A DNA stretch of 64,000 bases from Meloidogyne chitwoodi (taxonomy: Eukaryota > Nematoda > Chromadorea > Rhabditida > Meloidogynidae), in contig JACZZP010000001.1 in assembly GCA_015183035.1 (NCBI GenBank), positions 2,790,001 to 2,854,000 of the forward strand, written 5' to 3'. The notes under the pieces are model-generated. The model was not told where the DNA came from, did no database searches, and was given only the letters and a program-made list of their open reading frames with translations. Numbering within the stretch: position 1 is the stretch's first letter; each line of letters starts with the position of its first letter. Positions 1-11,230 of this stretch are shown here, one piece after another. The position numbers and the translations under genes were made by a program.

Positions 1-3000
1 AATTTGTCATGAATGTATTCAAGAACATCAGGGATGTGAAGTTGAACAAATTGATATTGTGGCGGATAAACAAATTGGAATGATGGAGGTTTTAATTTTT
101 TTTATAAATATTTTTTTGGGCAATCTTTTATTTGTTTTGTGCGGATGCACAAGGAAAATGGGTAAATATAAAGCAATTAAATAAGGGTTTAATAATGTAT
201 ATGTGATTGGTGCAGTGGTAGTGTGCTCGACTATCATATAAAACGCGAAGGGTTCGATTCCTCTTGAGTCTCTTCTTTGCGTTTGAACGATTTTTTTTAT
301 GAAAATATTACTTTTAAATAAAAAAAATTTTTTCCTTTCAGCGTTTATTAAATGAAGCTAGAATTAAACAACACGGATTAAATGAAATGTTTCAATTAAT
401 TGATCAAGGCCAAAATAAATTAAATGCTTCTTTCCAATTGGCAAAACAAACAATAGACGATACTTTTTCTTTTCTTGTTCAAGCAGTACATGAAGCACAA
501 AAAGGATTGTATACAGAATTGGAAGGAATTTATGGATATAAACAGGTTTATTATTAATTTTTTGATTAGAATATTTTTTAAATTTTAAAGTTACAATTAA
601 CCATGCTTGAGAAAGAAATGCAAAAAGTTACAAAACGTATGTCGCAAACAATTGAATTTACACAACGTTTACTTAAATATTCTTCCCCTACAGAGGTGGT
701 TTTTTTTAATGATATTTTATTTTTTTATATTCTTTTTTTAAAAAAAGGTTATTGTGTTCAAACCACTTTTGGACTCTCGTCTTCAAGGATTTTTATCATT
801 TAATGCTGATGCCAATCAACTTTTACGTAGTGGATCATGTGAAATTCGTCTAGGAGTACCCGATTTGCAGCAAGCCAGACAGGCAATAACTGCTCCATTT
901 AATCAATTAAGAGCTGGAGGGGCTTGGATGTATCATCAAAATTCATCAAGTAGACATCAATCACCAACATCTGGAGTAGGAGGTGGAGGATTTTCTGAAC
1001 AATTTCTTTCAAATGATGTTAATAATAATGGACATTTTGATCCATCCATGTCGTTGGGAGCTTCAGGAGGTCATAGAGGTTCTGTACAACAAATTATGAA
1101 AATTGAAGGAAGAGGAAGTGGTTTTGACTCTTCTGATTTGTTTGGATCATTAGGAACACCAACAATGAATGGTACAAGTATTTTGGCTACTTCTGCGCCT
1201 ACAAGCACTAATGGATTTGGAGGACAGCATGATAGCAAGGTTTTCTTTAGTTTAAAAATTCTTTTATTTTATTTTTTAATTTTAGTGGTTGCCAACAGAT
1301 ATTTTGGCCAATCTTTCCTTTAATTCTGAAATAACCGATTTGAGCATTCTTGGCACCTCAGCTTGTGGAAATGTTAATTCAATTCAAAAAAGTGGAGGAG
1401 GAGGAGGAATGGACCTTTCAGTTCCAATTCTTTATCCTCCTCGTTCACAAATTAAACGCCAAAAGATGACATATAATTGTAAATTTGGCGAATTTGGTGT
1501 TATGGAAGGACAATTTACTGAACCGAGTGGTGTTGCTGTTAATGCTCAATTGGATATAATTGTTGCTGATACAAATAATCATCGTATTCAAGTATTTTTT
1601 AAAAATAAAAGAAAGTACTATTCTCTGTCACTACCTCCTCTTTACTTAAAATTAGGGTTGTCAGCTTTTCTGTTTTTCGGGTTGAATAAGTCTCTTCAGA
1701 TCGACTGTGATAAAGACTACTCTCTCGTCAGAAAAAGACGCAGGAACTGTGTACAGTTCTGGAAAAGAGAAGGTCACGTGACGTTTCTCTGACCTCAACT
1801 ATCCACTGGTCAGTTTTTCTGCGTCTTTATCACACGAGAGAGTGGTCTTTATCACAGGCACTCTGAAGAGACTTATTCAACAAGAAAAAAAGAAAAGCTG
1901 ACAACCCTACTTAAAATGGTCAAGAGACATAATGGTCACACATTTAATCAATAGTGTTTATTAAAAGTAAATTTGTTTCTTAAATTTTTTAATAAATATA
2001 TATTAATCTAATCCTTATTGATAGATGTCTCTGGCCGTTATGTCCCTTGACCATTTTTTAATAATTTTTTTAAAATTAACTTTATAAATTAGAAAAATAT
2101 TTTTTTTATTTATTTATTTCTTAAGGTCTTTGATCGTGAAGGTCGATTTAAATTTCAATTTGGAGAATGTGGAAAACGAGGTATTATATAATTAATTATT
2201 TTTTCACTTTTTATTTATTTAAAAAAAAATTGTTTTTTAGACGGCCAATTGCTTTATCCAAACCGTGTGTCAGTTAATCGTGTTACTGGAGATTTTGTTG
2301 TCACTGAGCGTTCACCTACACATCAAATTCAAATATAGTTTGAATTTTTTAAATATTATTTTCTTTAATTTTTTTTAGTAATCAATATGGTCAATTTATT
2401 CGTAAATTTGGCGCTTCAATTTTACAACATCCTCGTGGCGTTTGTGTTGACTCTCAAGGACGAATTATTGTTGTTGAATGTAAAGTAATGCGTGTTTTAA
2501 TTTTTGATATGTTTGGAAGTATAATTCAAAAATTTAGCTGTTCACGTTAGTTTTTTTTTTATTTTTATTAAATTTAAAAAATTTTTTAAGGCTATTTGGA
2601 ATTTCCTAATGGAGTGTGTACAACTGAAAAAGAGGAAATTTTAATTAGTGATAATCGGGCACATGCTATCAAGGTTTTTATTTTATTATTTAATTTAGTT
2701 TAAGATGGTGACCTTTATTAACTATTTTTTTCATTTAAAATTTTAATTATACATATATTTTTAGGTTTTCAACTACGAAGGTCAATTTGTTCGCCAAATT
2801 GGAGGAGAAGGAATCACTAATTACCCAATTGGCGTTGGAATAAATTCTCAAGGAGAGATTGTTGTAGCTGATAATCACAATAATTTTAATTTGACAATTT
2901 TTTCACAGGTTTTTTTTTAATTTAAAATTTTTAAATTATTTTTTTAAAGGATGGGACATTAGTAGGAGCATGCGAATCTAAAGTTAAACATGCACAATGT

Positions 3001-3397
3001 TATGATGTTGCACTACTTGAGGATTCTGTTGTTTTGGCAAGGTATTTGATTGATTTTTCTTTTTTTTAATTTTTGAGTTAAAAGAATAATAAAATTATTT
3101 TTATTTAATTTTTTTAAAGTAAGAGATCCATTTGCACTTGTTTTTACGCTTAAGTTTGATAGTTAAACATTTACATATAAACGAGTAATAAGTAGATAAA
3201 AATGTTTCGTTGTTAGTTTAGTGGTAGAGCGCTTGATTTTGAGTTGCGAATAATGGATAAGTGTGCAGGTTCGAACCCGCCTGGCGGCAAAACTTTTAAT
3301 TTTCTCTTTTATTTATTTGTAAATTAATTTTTTTATTTTTAATATTTTTTACAGCAAAGATTATCGTCTCTACATGTACAAATATCAACAAATTTAA
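1..3397 (+). CDS. ncl-1: NCL-1/Brat-type TRIM-NHL protein, 5' part missing
   Basis: Coding exons by splice sites and phase: 1-88, 342-545, 591-695, 748-1239, 1286-1591, 2126-2180, 2241-2337, 2379-2545, 2591-2673, 2765-2908, 2950-3041, 3355-3397. The gene enters from the left edge inside a B-box-like Cys/His segment (CHECIQEHQGC). Then come a helical coiled-coil region, a Ser/Gly/Asn-rich linker and a C-terminal NHL propeller. Blocks such as VADTNNHRIQVF, FGECGKRDGQLLYPNRV, ILQHPRGVCVD, NHNNFNLT and KHAQCYDVAL are those of Brat and C. elegans NCL-1 rather than LIN-41 or other NHL proteins. Family members bind RNA through the propeller and repress translation; NCL-1 limits nucleolar size and rRNA production. 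Two introns have grown by insertion: the one after 1591 holds two MITEs, and the last one holds a tRNA-like sequence. The identity is strong; the N-terminus and RING/first B-box are outside the window. Confidence 0.93.
203..270 (+). repeat. tRNA-like sequence (pseudogene or SINE head) in ncl-1 intron
   Basis: An A-box-like stretch (TTGGTGCAGTGGTAG) is followed about 30 bases later by a B-box (GGTTCGATTCC), the two internal RNA polymerase III promoter blocks of tRNA genes. The flanking acceptor strands do not pair and no clean anticodon stem forms, so I do not call a functional tRNA. Confidence 0.4.
1653..1909. mobile_element. hAT-type MITE, 257 bp, in ncl-1 intron
   Basis: Terminal inverted repeats begin TAGGGTTGTCAGCTTTTC and end with the complement ...GACAACCCTA. 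They are flanked by identical 8-bp copies of CTTAAAAT (1645-1652 and 1910-1917). TIRs of the YAGGG type with an 8-bp target duplication are the hallmark of hAT elements. The inside is a long imperfect palindrome (for example AATAAGTCTCTTCAG against CTGAAGAGACTTATT) with no coding capacity, so it is a non-autonomous miniature element. It lies wholly inside an intron. Confidence 0.88.
1916..2054. mobile_element. ATGGTCAA-family MITE, copy 1 (139 bp)
   Basis: Inverted ends ATGGTCAAGAGACATAATGG and (complement) ATGGTCAAGGGACATAACGG enclose about 90 bp of A+T-rich DNA. A second copy of equal size lies at 46374-46516 and shares the internal word CCTTATTGA. Its first two bases coincide with the right-hand target duplication of the hAT MITE at 1653-1909. 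The hAT element therefore probably landed at the edge of this older insertion. Superfamily not determined; no clear target duplication seen. Confidence 0.8.
3209..3290 (+). repeat. tRNA-like sequence in last ncl-1 intron
   Basis: It contains A-box TTAGTTTAGTGGTAGAGC and B-box GGTTCGAACCC at tRNA-like spacing, with an extended variable region. The acceptor strands pair only partly (TTGTT with GGCAA), and the anticodon stem is poor. Best read as a tRNA-derived pseudogene or SINE promoter. The end word CTGGCGGCA recurs in the tRNA-like element at 51476-51575. Confidence 0.45.
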
Positions 3398-3804
3398 TTT
3401 TTTTCTGTTTTTTTTTGTTGTTGTGTTAGGAAAATGGTTTTGAAGAACATCTAGGAATATCTACATTAAATTAAAAAATGTGTAAATTTTTTAAAAAATC
3501 AGCAATATTTGCTGTAATTTTTTTTTTTAATTTTTTCTAATATTTTTCCTTTTTTTTTCTTCTTCTTTTAGTCAAAAATATTTAAATTAACGTACTTTCA
3601 AAAGTAAAAAACCTTTCTTATATTTTTCTTCTGTTTATTAAATATATATATGAAATTTAGATTATTCACAATTTATATCTAAGTATTTTAGGGATGGGCA
3701 AAAAATTGTAAAAATAAAATATTGAATTTTTTAATTGATTTGAATTTTTTGTCCAACCTCTTTCTCTTACTGTTTCTTTTTAGTATATAATTATTAGTTA
3801 AGAT
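3398..3804. other. 3' flank of ncl-1, no gene seen
   Basis: A+T-rich sequence after the ncl-1 stop codon. It probably contains the 3' UTR. I see no further open frame or repeat of note before the hAT-type MITE at 3805. Confidence 0.6.
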
Positions 3805-4095
3805 CAGGGCTTAACAAAACATGCACGAACAAATTGTTATCTGACCATAACTGACCACTGTCTCTCCGAAGGTTAACTTAATGTCTCGTTTGTAAGAGTG
3901 GAAGAAAAGTAGTGGTAAGCAGAGAAAATATTTAAAATTCCTTTTGTACGATTCCTTTTCATTTTACAAATTTTTCTCTGCTTACCACTACTTTTCTTCC
4001 ACTCTTACAAACGAGAGATTAAGTAAACCTTCGGAGAGACAGTGGTCAGTTATGGTCAGATAACAATTTGTTCGTGCATGTTTTGTTAAGCCCTG
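3805..4095. mobile_element. hAT-type foldback MITE, 291 bp
   Basis: The element opens CAGGGCTTAACAAAACATGC and closes with the exact complement ...TTAAGCCCTG. The arms pair almost throughout, over about 130 bases each, giving a giant hairpin. Flanks are GTTAAGAT (3797-3804) and GTTAATAT (4096-4103), an 8-bp target duplication with one later change. CAGGG ends plus 8-bp duplication indicate hAT. No coding capacity. Confidence 0.87.
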
Positions 4096-4171
4096 GTTAA
4101 TATATATATTTCTTTTTTTATTGTTATTATTGTTAAATTTAAATATTAAGATCATTAAACAGTTAAAAAAT

Positions 4172-4256
4172 AATTAGAGACTTTGGAAAAAAATTTTTTT
4201 TATTTTAATTTTTTTCTCTCAAAAAATATTTTTTTTTCTTTGAAAGTCTCTAATTT
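4172..4256. repeat. A+T-rich hairpin
   Basis: The words AATTAGAGACTTTGG and (reverse strand) AATTAGAGACTTTCAAA face each other across an A+T-rich loop. It may be the remains of a small foldback element; no function is assigned. The surrounding 4104-4539 holds nothing else I can name. Confidence 0.4.
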
Positions 4257-4539
4257 TAGCCTGAAAAAAAATGAATAATTTTTTTAAATTAACAGTTGTT
4301 GTTTTTTTTTTTTTTTGTTTTAAATTTTCCTGTTAATTAATTTACTATTATTAATTCATTAAAATTTTTAAGTATTTTTCTAAAAAAAAATATTTTTTTT
4401 TTGAATTATAGAAAAATACTTTAATTTTTTTGAATTAAATTTGTCATTTATTGACATGTAAAAATTAACTTTTTAAAATTTAGTTAAATCCGAATTTAAT
4501 TTTGTTTTTAATTTTTGTTTTATTTTTTGTTTTTTTAGC

Positions 4540-4686
4540 GTTCGTCCCCGTTCCCGGCGTTTGACTCAAAAAATAAAAAGGGTCCCTTCCCGGCATTTGT
4601 AATCTCACCCAATCCGCGGCGTGTCCCTTGCAACATTTGTTGTCCCCGTTCCCGTTCACGGCATCCCCCGCCCTACGGGGACGAAC
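4540..4686. repeat. GC-rich insert with short inverted ends
   Basis: A 147-bp patch of much higher G+C than its surroundings, bounded by GTTCGTCCCCGT and ACGGGGACGAAC. Inside, the word TTCCCGGCGTTTG repeats with changes (TTCCCGGCATTTG, TTCACGGCAT). It looks like a short mobile element or decayed tandem unit. A patch of similar flavour (GCGGGAACGCGTTCCCG) lies at 58211-58350. Confidence 0.55.
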
Positions 4687-4984
4687 AAATATAAAATTGT
4701 TTTTTTAGTAAATTTTTACAAAACGAATTTTTGAATAAAAAAATAATAATTTTAATATTCTCCTAAAAAATTACTGTATTTAAAAAATAATTGGCTAACA
4801 TTTTTAATTTTAAAATAAATAATATTCAAAAATTCAAAAACTAAAAAATAGTTAAAGCACTTGTATATGAATTTATTTTTTAATTAAATTGTTTAAATTG
4901 TAGAATTAGGTTGAAAATGTATTTTATGCTTGAATAAAGATTGTTTTCGTTTTTTTTAATTTTTTTATAATTTTAAATCAAGGT

Positions 4985-7085
4985 ATAAAAGGTAAACCAC
5001 CACGGCACCCCCAAACTTTGATCGAACACAACTTTTTTAATACTTGGCCAAAAATTCTAAATTTTGGGTCAACAACAGATGTACCAATGGTCTAAAATCT
5101 TACGTGAAGGATAGTCAATTGGTTACATTTGAACAGAGATATGCGCTCCAAAAGATCATGAGGACCCAAAACTTTGATCGAACACAACTTTTTTTAACTG
5201 ATACCTAAATCCACAAATTTTGGGTCAAAGACAGATCAACAAATGGTTTATTATCGTACAAATTTGTTAGTCAATTCGATGCATTTGAGCCGAGATATTG
5301 ATTAAATAAAATTCTACGGCATAATTTTGAAGAAAATACCTTAATTTTCTTTAATTTAAATTTTAAGCTTTTTTAAATAAAATAGCAATTTAAAATTTGG
5401 ACTAAATTATGCCCATTAAGTCTAGAAATTTAATTAAATTAAAATTACAATTTTTCCACCAGCCATTTTCCTTTAAAAAATAAATTTCCACGAGAAGGAT
5501 TCGAACCTTGGTCATTTTTTTTTCATTTCTCCCACAAAAATGAGAGAATTTCCACTTAACCAAAAATATATTTATTCTCCCCTAAATTTTCTCAATAATT
5601 CAGAAGACTGTAACTCGACTTCTAAACCATATCTGAGATAAATGAATAGCTCATTCGATTAAGCTTTTCTAGCTCTTTCGAATGATAACATATTTATCCA
5701 AAAATATTTAATTTAAATTATTTAAAAAATTTCAGTAACTCAAACTTCAAATGGCCATAACTTTTTTTAAAAAAGAATTTTGGGGGAAAATTTTTTGAAA
5801 ATTTTTGTCTAAAGATTCAAAATAAAATTGTCTAAAATCGTGCGCTTTCGGATAGACAATTCCATACTTTTGAGCCGAGTTATTAGCTCTCGAAGTTCTG
5901 GGGGTAATAGATCACCCCAAAACCTTGAGAGATCACAGCGTCTTTCATTTGGGACCTAGAATCCTAAATTTTGGGCTAAAGATGGATCAGACAATGGTCT
6001 AAAGTTGGTACCATCAACAAGTCCATTCGGCCTATTTTGACCGAGATATGTGCTCCCGAGTTATATCGCCCCAATATTTTTGGAAGCGCATATCTCGGTC
6101 CAAATGAGACGAAATGATTATCCGTCCGGTGAGATTATGGTCTCTTGGTACATCTATCGTTGACCCAAATTTTATAGATTTAGGTCTCAAATCAACTGAG
6201 CTGAGATCAAACAAAATTTTGGGTAGTCCATTACCCCCAGAACTTCGAGAGCGTATAACTCGGCTCAAAAGTATGGTATTGATTATCCAAAAGCGCTCGA
6301 TTTTAGACAATTTTATTTTGAATTTTTAGACAAAAATTTTCAAAAAATTTTCCCCCAAAATTCTTTTTTAAAAAAAGTTATGGCCATTTGAAGTTTGAGT
6401 TACTGAAATTTTTTAAATAATTTAAATTAAATATTTTTGGATAAATATGGTATCATTCGAAAGAGCTTGAAAAGCTGAATCGAATGAACTATGAATAAAA
6501 CAGATATGTAGTATAGAAGTCGAGATATACGCTTCCAAAAATCTTGGGGAGGATATAACTGTGTTTACCCCCAAAACTTTTTTTAAACATATCTCCTTTA
6601 ATTTTGGACCTAAATCCACAAATTTTGGGTCAAAGTCAGATCAACCAATGGCTTATTATCATACAAATTTGTTAGTCAATTCGATGCATTTGAGCCGAGA
6701 TATGGATGAAATAAAATTCTACTGCATAATTTTGAAAAAAAACCTTAATTTTCTTTAATTTAATTTTTAAGCTTTTTTAAATAAAATAGCAATTTAAAAT
6801 TAGGACTAAATTATGCCCATAGTAAGTCAAGCAATTTAATAAAATTAATTCGATACATTTGAGCCGAGCTGTGCGCTCCATAAGATCATGGGGCTATGAC
6901 TTACCTCACAAACTTTGATCGACCACAACTTTTTAAATTTCTGTCGAAAATCAATAAAATTTTGGTCAAATATAGATCAATCAATGGCCCAAAATCTCAT
7001 CGAACGGATAGTCTGTACGATCCATTTGAACCGTGATATTCACAAATTAAATTCCACCCTAAAAATATAATAACCAAAAGATCAC
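4985..7085. repeat. composite palindromic repeat block, copy 1
   Basis: A large inverted repeat has arms at about 5740-6060 and 6070-6440. For example, CTTCAAATGGCCATAAC and its complement face each other, centred near 6070. It is flanked by segments that also occur as direct repeats, such as CAAATTTTGGGTCAAAGACA at 5210 and 6610. The same arrangement recurs at 59180-61370 with only scattered changes. Small open frames at 6032-6329 on both strands follow from the palindrome and are not genes. A tRNA-like segment lies inside at 5488-5570. No transposase seen. Confidence 0.8.
5488..5570 (-). repeat. tRNA-like segment inside palindromic repeat
   Basis: On the minus strand an A-box-like TTGGTTAAGTGGAAA is followed by a B-box GGTTCGAATCC. 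The same segment occurs at 59664-59745 and 61074-61152. Acceptor strands do not pair well. It may supply a polymerase III promoter to the repeat. Confidence 0.4.
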
Positions 7086-8083
7086 CTTTTAAAAAATCAC
7101 TTTATTCTTTTTTACAGAATTACAGCTAATTTTTTGAGCAAACCAAAATATAAAAAGAAAACTCGATCTATAACAGACCGAGTATCTAATATTTAGTTGT
7201 GGTAATACAATATGTGGTAAATAATATATAGATTAATTAAAAAATAAAATATACTGTATAAAAATGCTCCAATACAAATACACCCAAAAATATAAAACAC
7301 TCCTATTGAATAATATTTTTTTAATTTAGGGTCAGTTCGGTGCCATTTTTGATTTTTTTAATTATTTTTTTCATAAATTAGAGATAACTAAAATATAAGA
7401 GAGCATTTCTCTATTAGTGCATTTTAAGTGTATAAAGATATATAATGGAAAATAATAATAATAATAAAAAAATATATTCAAGACTCTAAAGTATTAAAAA
7501 AATTTTTAAAATTTGTCAATTTAAAAAAGGTAAGGTTATATATTTATTTATTTTTGTTCAACCCAGAAAGTTTAATCTAAAAAATAATTTTTTGGTAAAA
7601 TAGAGTCTATATTTGTTTTTGTGTTTTTTCTCTTTTTTACTCAAATGTCCCACTTTGACAAAAAATTTACAAAAATTATAGACACTTTAAATTACCAATT
7701 TTTAAAAAAAAGATATGCAAATTGCACGAAAGAGCGAGAAAAAAATAAAAAAATTTTATATATAAATATATTTTAAATACCCCCATACACTACCACCCAA
7801 TATTTTTTAAATTAAAATTAATCTAAAATCATTAAAACTATATTTTTGAATATTTTAAATAATTGGATGGTGGTTGAGAGGGTTTACAAAATGAAAAATA
7901 AAAGTATATAAAATTATAATACTCATATAGAAATAGGGGAAATGAACATTTTGAGTATTTACCATTTTGAAAAATTGACCAATTGACAAATATTGAATTT
8001 TTCAGTGCTTCCTCTTTTCAATAGGAGTATTAAAAAATAAATTTTTAAAGTTCACCCAGCAGAAATTATTAATAGGTAAAGGA
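7086..8083. other. intergenic, no gene seen
   Basis: A+T-rich sequence without coding-like composition on either strand. The only recurring item is the word GGTCAGTTCGGTGCC near 7328, one of a family of GTTCGGTGC/ACTGAAACG words scattered over the window. Confidence 0.6.
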
Positions 8084-8420
8084 CGATTCAGTCGGCCGGT
8101 TCAGTGCATCTCTCATAACTTTTTTTAGTTGAGACTATTCTAAACAATTTTTATATCATTCGAAAGAGCTCGAAAAGTGGATTCTTTTAACTAATTGGAC
8201 CAATCAGATCAATTCATTTCAAAAAAAGTTATGCCCAAAAAACACAACAAATCACACCATTTTTCACTTTCATCATTTCTAACTTTTTCTGTAATGATCT
8301 GATTGGAACGGTCCAATTGATAAAATTACTCCTCTTATCACTATCTTTTGTTTAATAAAAGAAATGTTCAGATAGATTAAAAAATAAAAAAGTTATGGCA
8401 AAAAAACTGGCTGTACTGAA
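8084..8420. repeat. dispersed repeat, inverted copy at 58840-59045
   Basis: It begins CAGTCGGCCGGTTCAGTGC and ends ACTGAACCGTCCCC. It contains TATCATTCGAAAGAGCTCG, GGATTCTTT and ACTAATTGGACC in an order matched, on the other strand, at 58840-59045 inside an intron of the guanylate cyclase gene. No coding capacity. Confidence 0.7.
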
Positions 8421-8472
8421 CCGTCCCCTACCCTTATAAATGTGATATATTTTTGTGGATAAATTTGAATAA

Positions 8473-9653
8473 TTAATTTTGTTCAATTTGGCTATCTAAT
8501 TCTTTATTAATTTTTAAATCATCTTTTTTTATTACCTCTTCTTCTTCCTTCTGTTGTTGTTTATCACTTTTTGAAGTTGATGATGATATTGAATATGAAC
8601 GTATTAAAGCATCAAATTGACTCATTACATCATTTAATCTTCCCAAAGTTTCTTGACGTTGTGCACGTACTACTTTTGCTAAAAAGAATAAAATTAAAAA
8701 TTATTAAAATAAAAAAATGTAAAAATAATGTTTGAGTCGGTTCGGTGCCAACGCGATTTTTGATTTGTTAAAAGATAAATTTTTTTTTAATTTTGTAAGA
8801 CTATTTGACACTTAATTTTGTATTTATTTTCAAATTTAAACAAAAATAAAGAACAAATAAAACAAAATTAATACAAAAGTGCCACAACCTCTACACTATA
8901 AGGGTTAAGGAAATTAAAAAAATTTTTTTGCTTTAAAAATTTAAAAATATACTCCAACACTTTAATAATATTTTAAAAAATTTAAAAAAAAATTCTACCG
9001 TATCCAATAATATCTCCAACAGTATGAAATCTAAGGCGTTGAACTGGCTCTTCATCAATATCAATATTTTCACTAATAATTTCTTCTTCTTCTAAATTAT
9101 CTTCAAAATCTATCAAATATTCAGCATTATTATTATTATTTGTTGGAGTAAATAAACATTCTTCTCCTTTATTTAAATAATTTTTATTATTTAATTTTGA
9201 ACGAAAATCTGCTGTTAATGTTGTTCTTCTTTGTTGTTGAATTATTGAATTATTTCTTTCATCTTGTCCATAAACACCTTTTTAAGAAAAAAATTAATTT
9301 TTTGGTCAGTTCAATATAAACTTTAAAAAAGCTAAAAAAATTATTGGACAGTTCAGTGCAGGATTTTGAGTGTGGCACTGTAACGTCCAAAAATTGGTAA
9401 GTTCATTACCGGAACCCAATTAAGACTTTCAAATAAATTGACATTTCAGTGCCACATTTTGAATGCGGCACTGAAACGTCCTAAATTAAAAATAATAATA
9501 ATTACCATAAAGGTAAGCAATATGTCCTGCTCTTCTCACTTTAGGTTGAAAATTATTATTATCATTTTTAATTGTAGTCGCTGTAGGCTGTTGATCAATT
9601 TGTTGTTGGCTATTATTTTGTATAATTTTTTTAATAGGAAATGACTGCTTCAT
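8473..9653 (-). CDS. unrecognised 210-residue protein
   Basis: Three exons: 9506-9653, 8999-9277, 8473-8678. They close in frame at 633 bases from ATG to TAA, with GT donors and AG acceptors. I do not recognise the family. The N-terminal third is Gln/Asn-rich. The middle is acidic (DFEDNLEEEEII). The C-terminal third carries the most protein-like stretch (RLRFHTVGDIIGYAKVVRAQ, then RQETLGRLNDVMSQFDALI), which could form an amphipathic helix or short coiled coil. The tail is charged. There is no signal peptide or membrane segment, so it is probably cytosolic or nuclear. It stands alone between repeat-rich regions. Intron 1 contains a duplicated 40-bp word. The gene model is fairly secure; the function is unknown. 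Confidence 0.72.
9350..9481. repeat. duplicated 40-bp word in an intron
   Basis: Two direct copies (about 9350-9393 and 9444-9481) follow the pattern CAGTGC..ATTTTGA.TG.GGCACTG.AACGTCC. The same word family appears at 61565-61740. It is not part of the coding sequence. Confidence 0.6.
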
Positions 9654-10877
9654 TTTTCAATTTTTATAGAAATATTTTTTTAATCTAAAAAAAAATTAAA
9701 AAATTAATTTTTTAAGCAAGTGGACGTTTTGGTGCAAACATAAAAATTAAAAAAATAAAATTCAAAAAAATTTTTTTTTAAAATATTTCCAATTTATTTT
9801 AATTAATTTTAATAAATTTCAGAATTTTTTTTATTCAACGGTTTAATATTTATTTAAAAAAATGGCATTTATTAAAGGTATTTGAAATGCTTTTTTTATC
9901 TTAATTTAAAAAATAATAAACCTAAAATTCTGAAATTTTTAAAAATTAAAGTAAATAATATTTAGAATGTTTAAACAAAATTTCAGAAAAAAATATTGGA
10001 AAAAAATAAACTCGCACCGAAACGTCCAATACGACGCCTTAGGTTTTTGCAGTTAAAAAAATTAAAATAAAAAATTAATAAAAATAAAATAAAAAATATA
10101 TTTAAGAAAAATATATTCAAAAAAAGTATTAAAAAAAAATTTTTTCCAAAATGAAAAACTAAAAAATAATCAACAGAAATAATATACATAAAAGCTGACC
10201 AAACAAAAAAATAATTTTTTTTTAATTTAAAAAGATATATTAATAAACATTAGAGTGAGAAATAAAAAAAAATATTTTTTTTAATTTTTAAACCATTTGT
10301 CCAGCTGTAAAAATAATTAAAAAAAAGATATAGACTATATACTTGATATGTGTTGGTTAATATGTCTCCTTTTTCCCTTAACCACCAACACACCTGTCAC
10401 CTAAAAAATAATCAAGACATACTCTGTGAGATGTCCTAATAAAACAAAATAATTGAGCTAAATATCCTCTACCTTTCTAAATATTTTTTAGTGGTCATAA
10501 ATTAATAATAATAATATTTAAATTATTTTGGGACACAACTCTTTATTTTTACAAATAAAAATTATTTTTATTTTTAAATACCACAAAGGGATTTGTATAA
10601 ATTTTAAGAGAGAAAAGGATTTGTAAAAAGAGAGACAATATAATAATAATCAAAAAAAGAGATACACCGACAAATGGTCGAAAACAAATAAATAAATTCC
10701 ATGATAGGGTATAAGTGCTAAAATATTATTTTTATTTATTGTTTTTGTGTGTTAAAATATATTTTTTATTTTTAGTTATCTAGTGAAGTGTTGTTTTGTC
10801 AGAGGGATAATAAACAGACATACACACATTTTTAATCCAAAAATTGTTTTATAATATTTAACAGTAAAAAGAAACGA
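9654..10877. other. intergenic, no gene seen
   Basis: A+T-rich sequence upstream of the 210-residue protein gene; it may include its promoter. The word GCACCGAAACGTCC at about 10015 belongs to the scattered family described in the findings. Open frames here are low-complexity Phe/Leu/Asn runs. Confidence 0.55.
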
Positions 10878-11230
10878 AAATTCTGATTTAAAAAAAATAA
10901 ACTTGAAAATAATTAAGTATAAACTTAAAAATTCTGATTTAAAAAAATAAACTTGAAAATAATTAAGTATAAACTTAAAAATTCTGATTTAAAAAAAAAT
11001 AAACTTGAAAATAATTAAGTATAAACTTAAAAAAATAAACTTGAAAATAATTAAGTATAAACTTAAAAATTCTGATTTAAAAAAAATAAACTTGAAAATA
11101 ATTAAGTATAAACTTAAAAATTCTGATTTTAAAAAAATATTGAAAATAATTAAGTATAAACTTAAAAATTCTGATTAAAAAAAATAAACTTGAAAATAAT
11201 TAAGTATAAACTTAAAAATTCTGATTTTTT
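10878..11230. repeat. minisatellite, about 50-bp unit
   Basis: About seven units, each with AAATTCTGATTTAAAAA followed by ATAAACTTGAAAATAATTAAG and TATAAACTT. One unit is shortened to about 30 bp. The array combines the TTCTGATT and AAACTTGAAAAT words that seed other arrays in this window. Confidence 0.9.

Noticed and set aside
28..237. 69-codon minus-strand frame at the left edge
   Set aside because: Antisense to ncl-1 coding sequence and its intron, low complexity.
3209..3290. Functional tRNA gene
   Set aside because: A- and B-boxes are present, but acceptor and anticodon stems do not pair; the same holds for 203-270, 30322-30392 and 51476-51575.
6032..6329. Open frames on both strands of about 70-90 codons
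   Set aside because: They lie across the centre of a large palindrome and recur at 60167-60409; repeat by-products, not genes.
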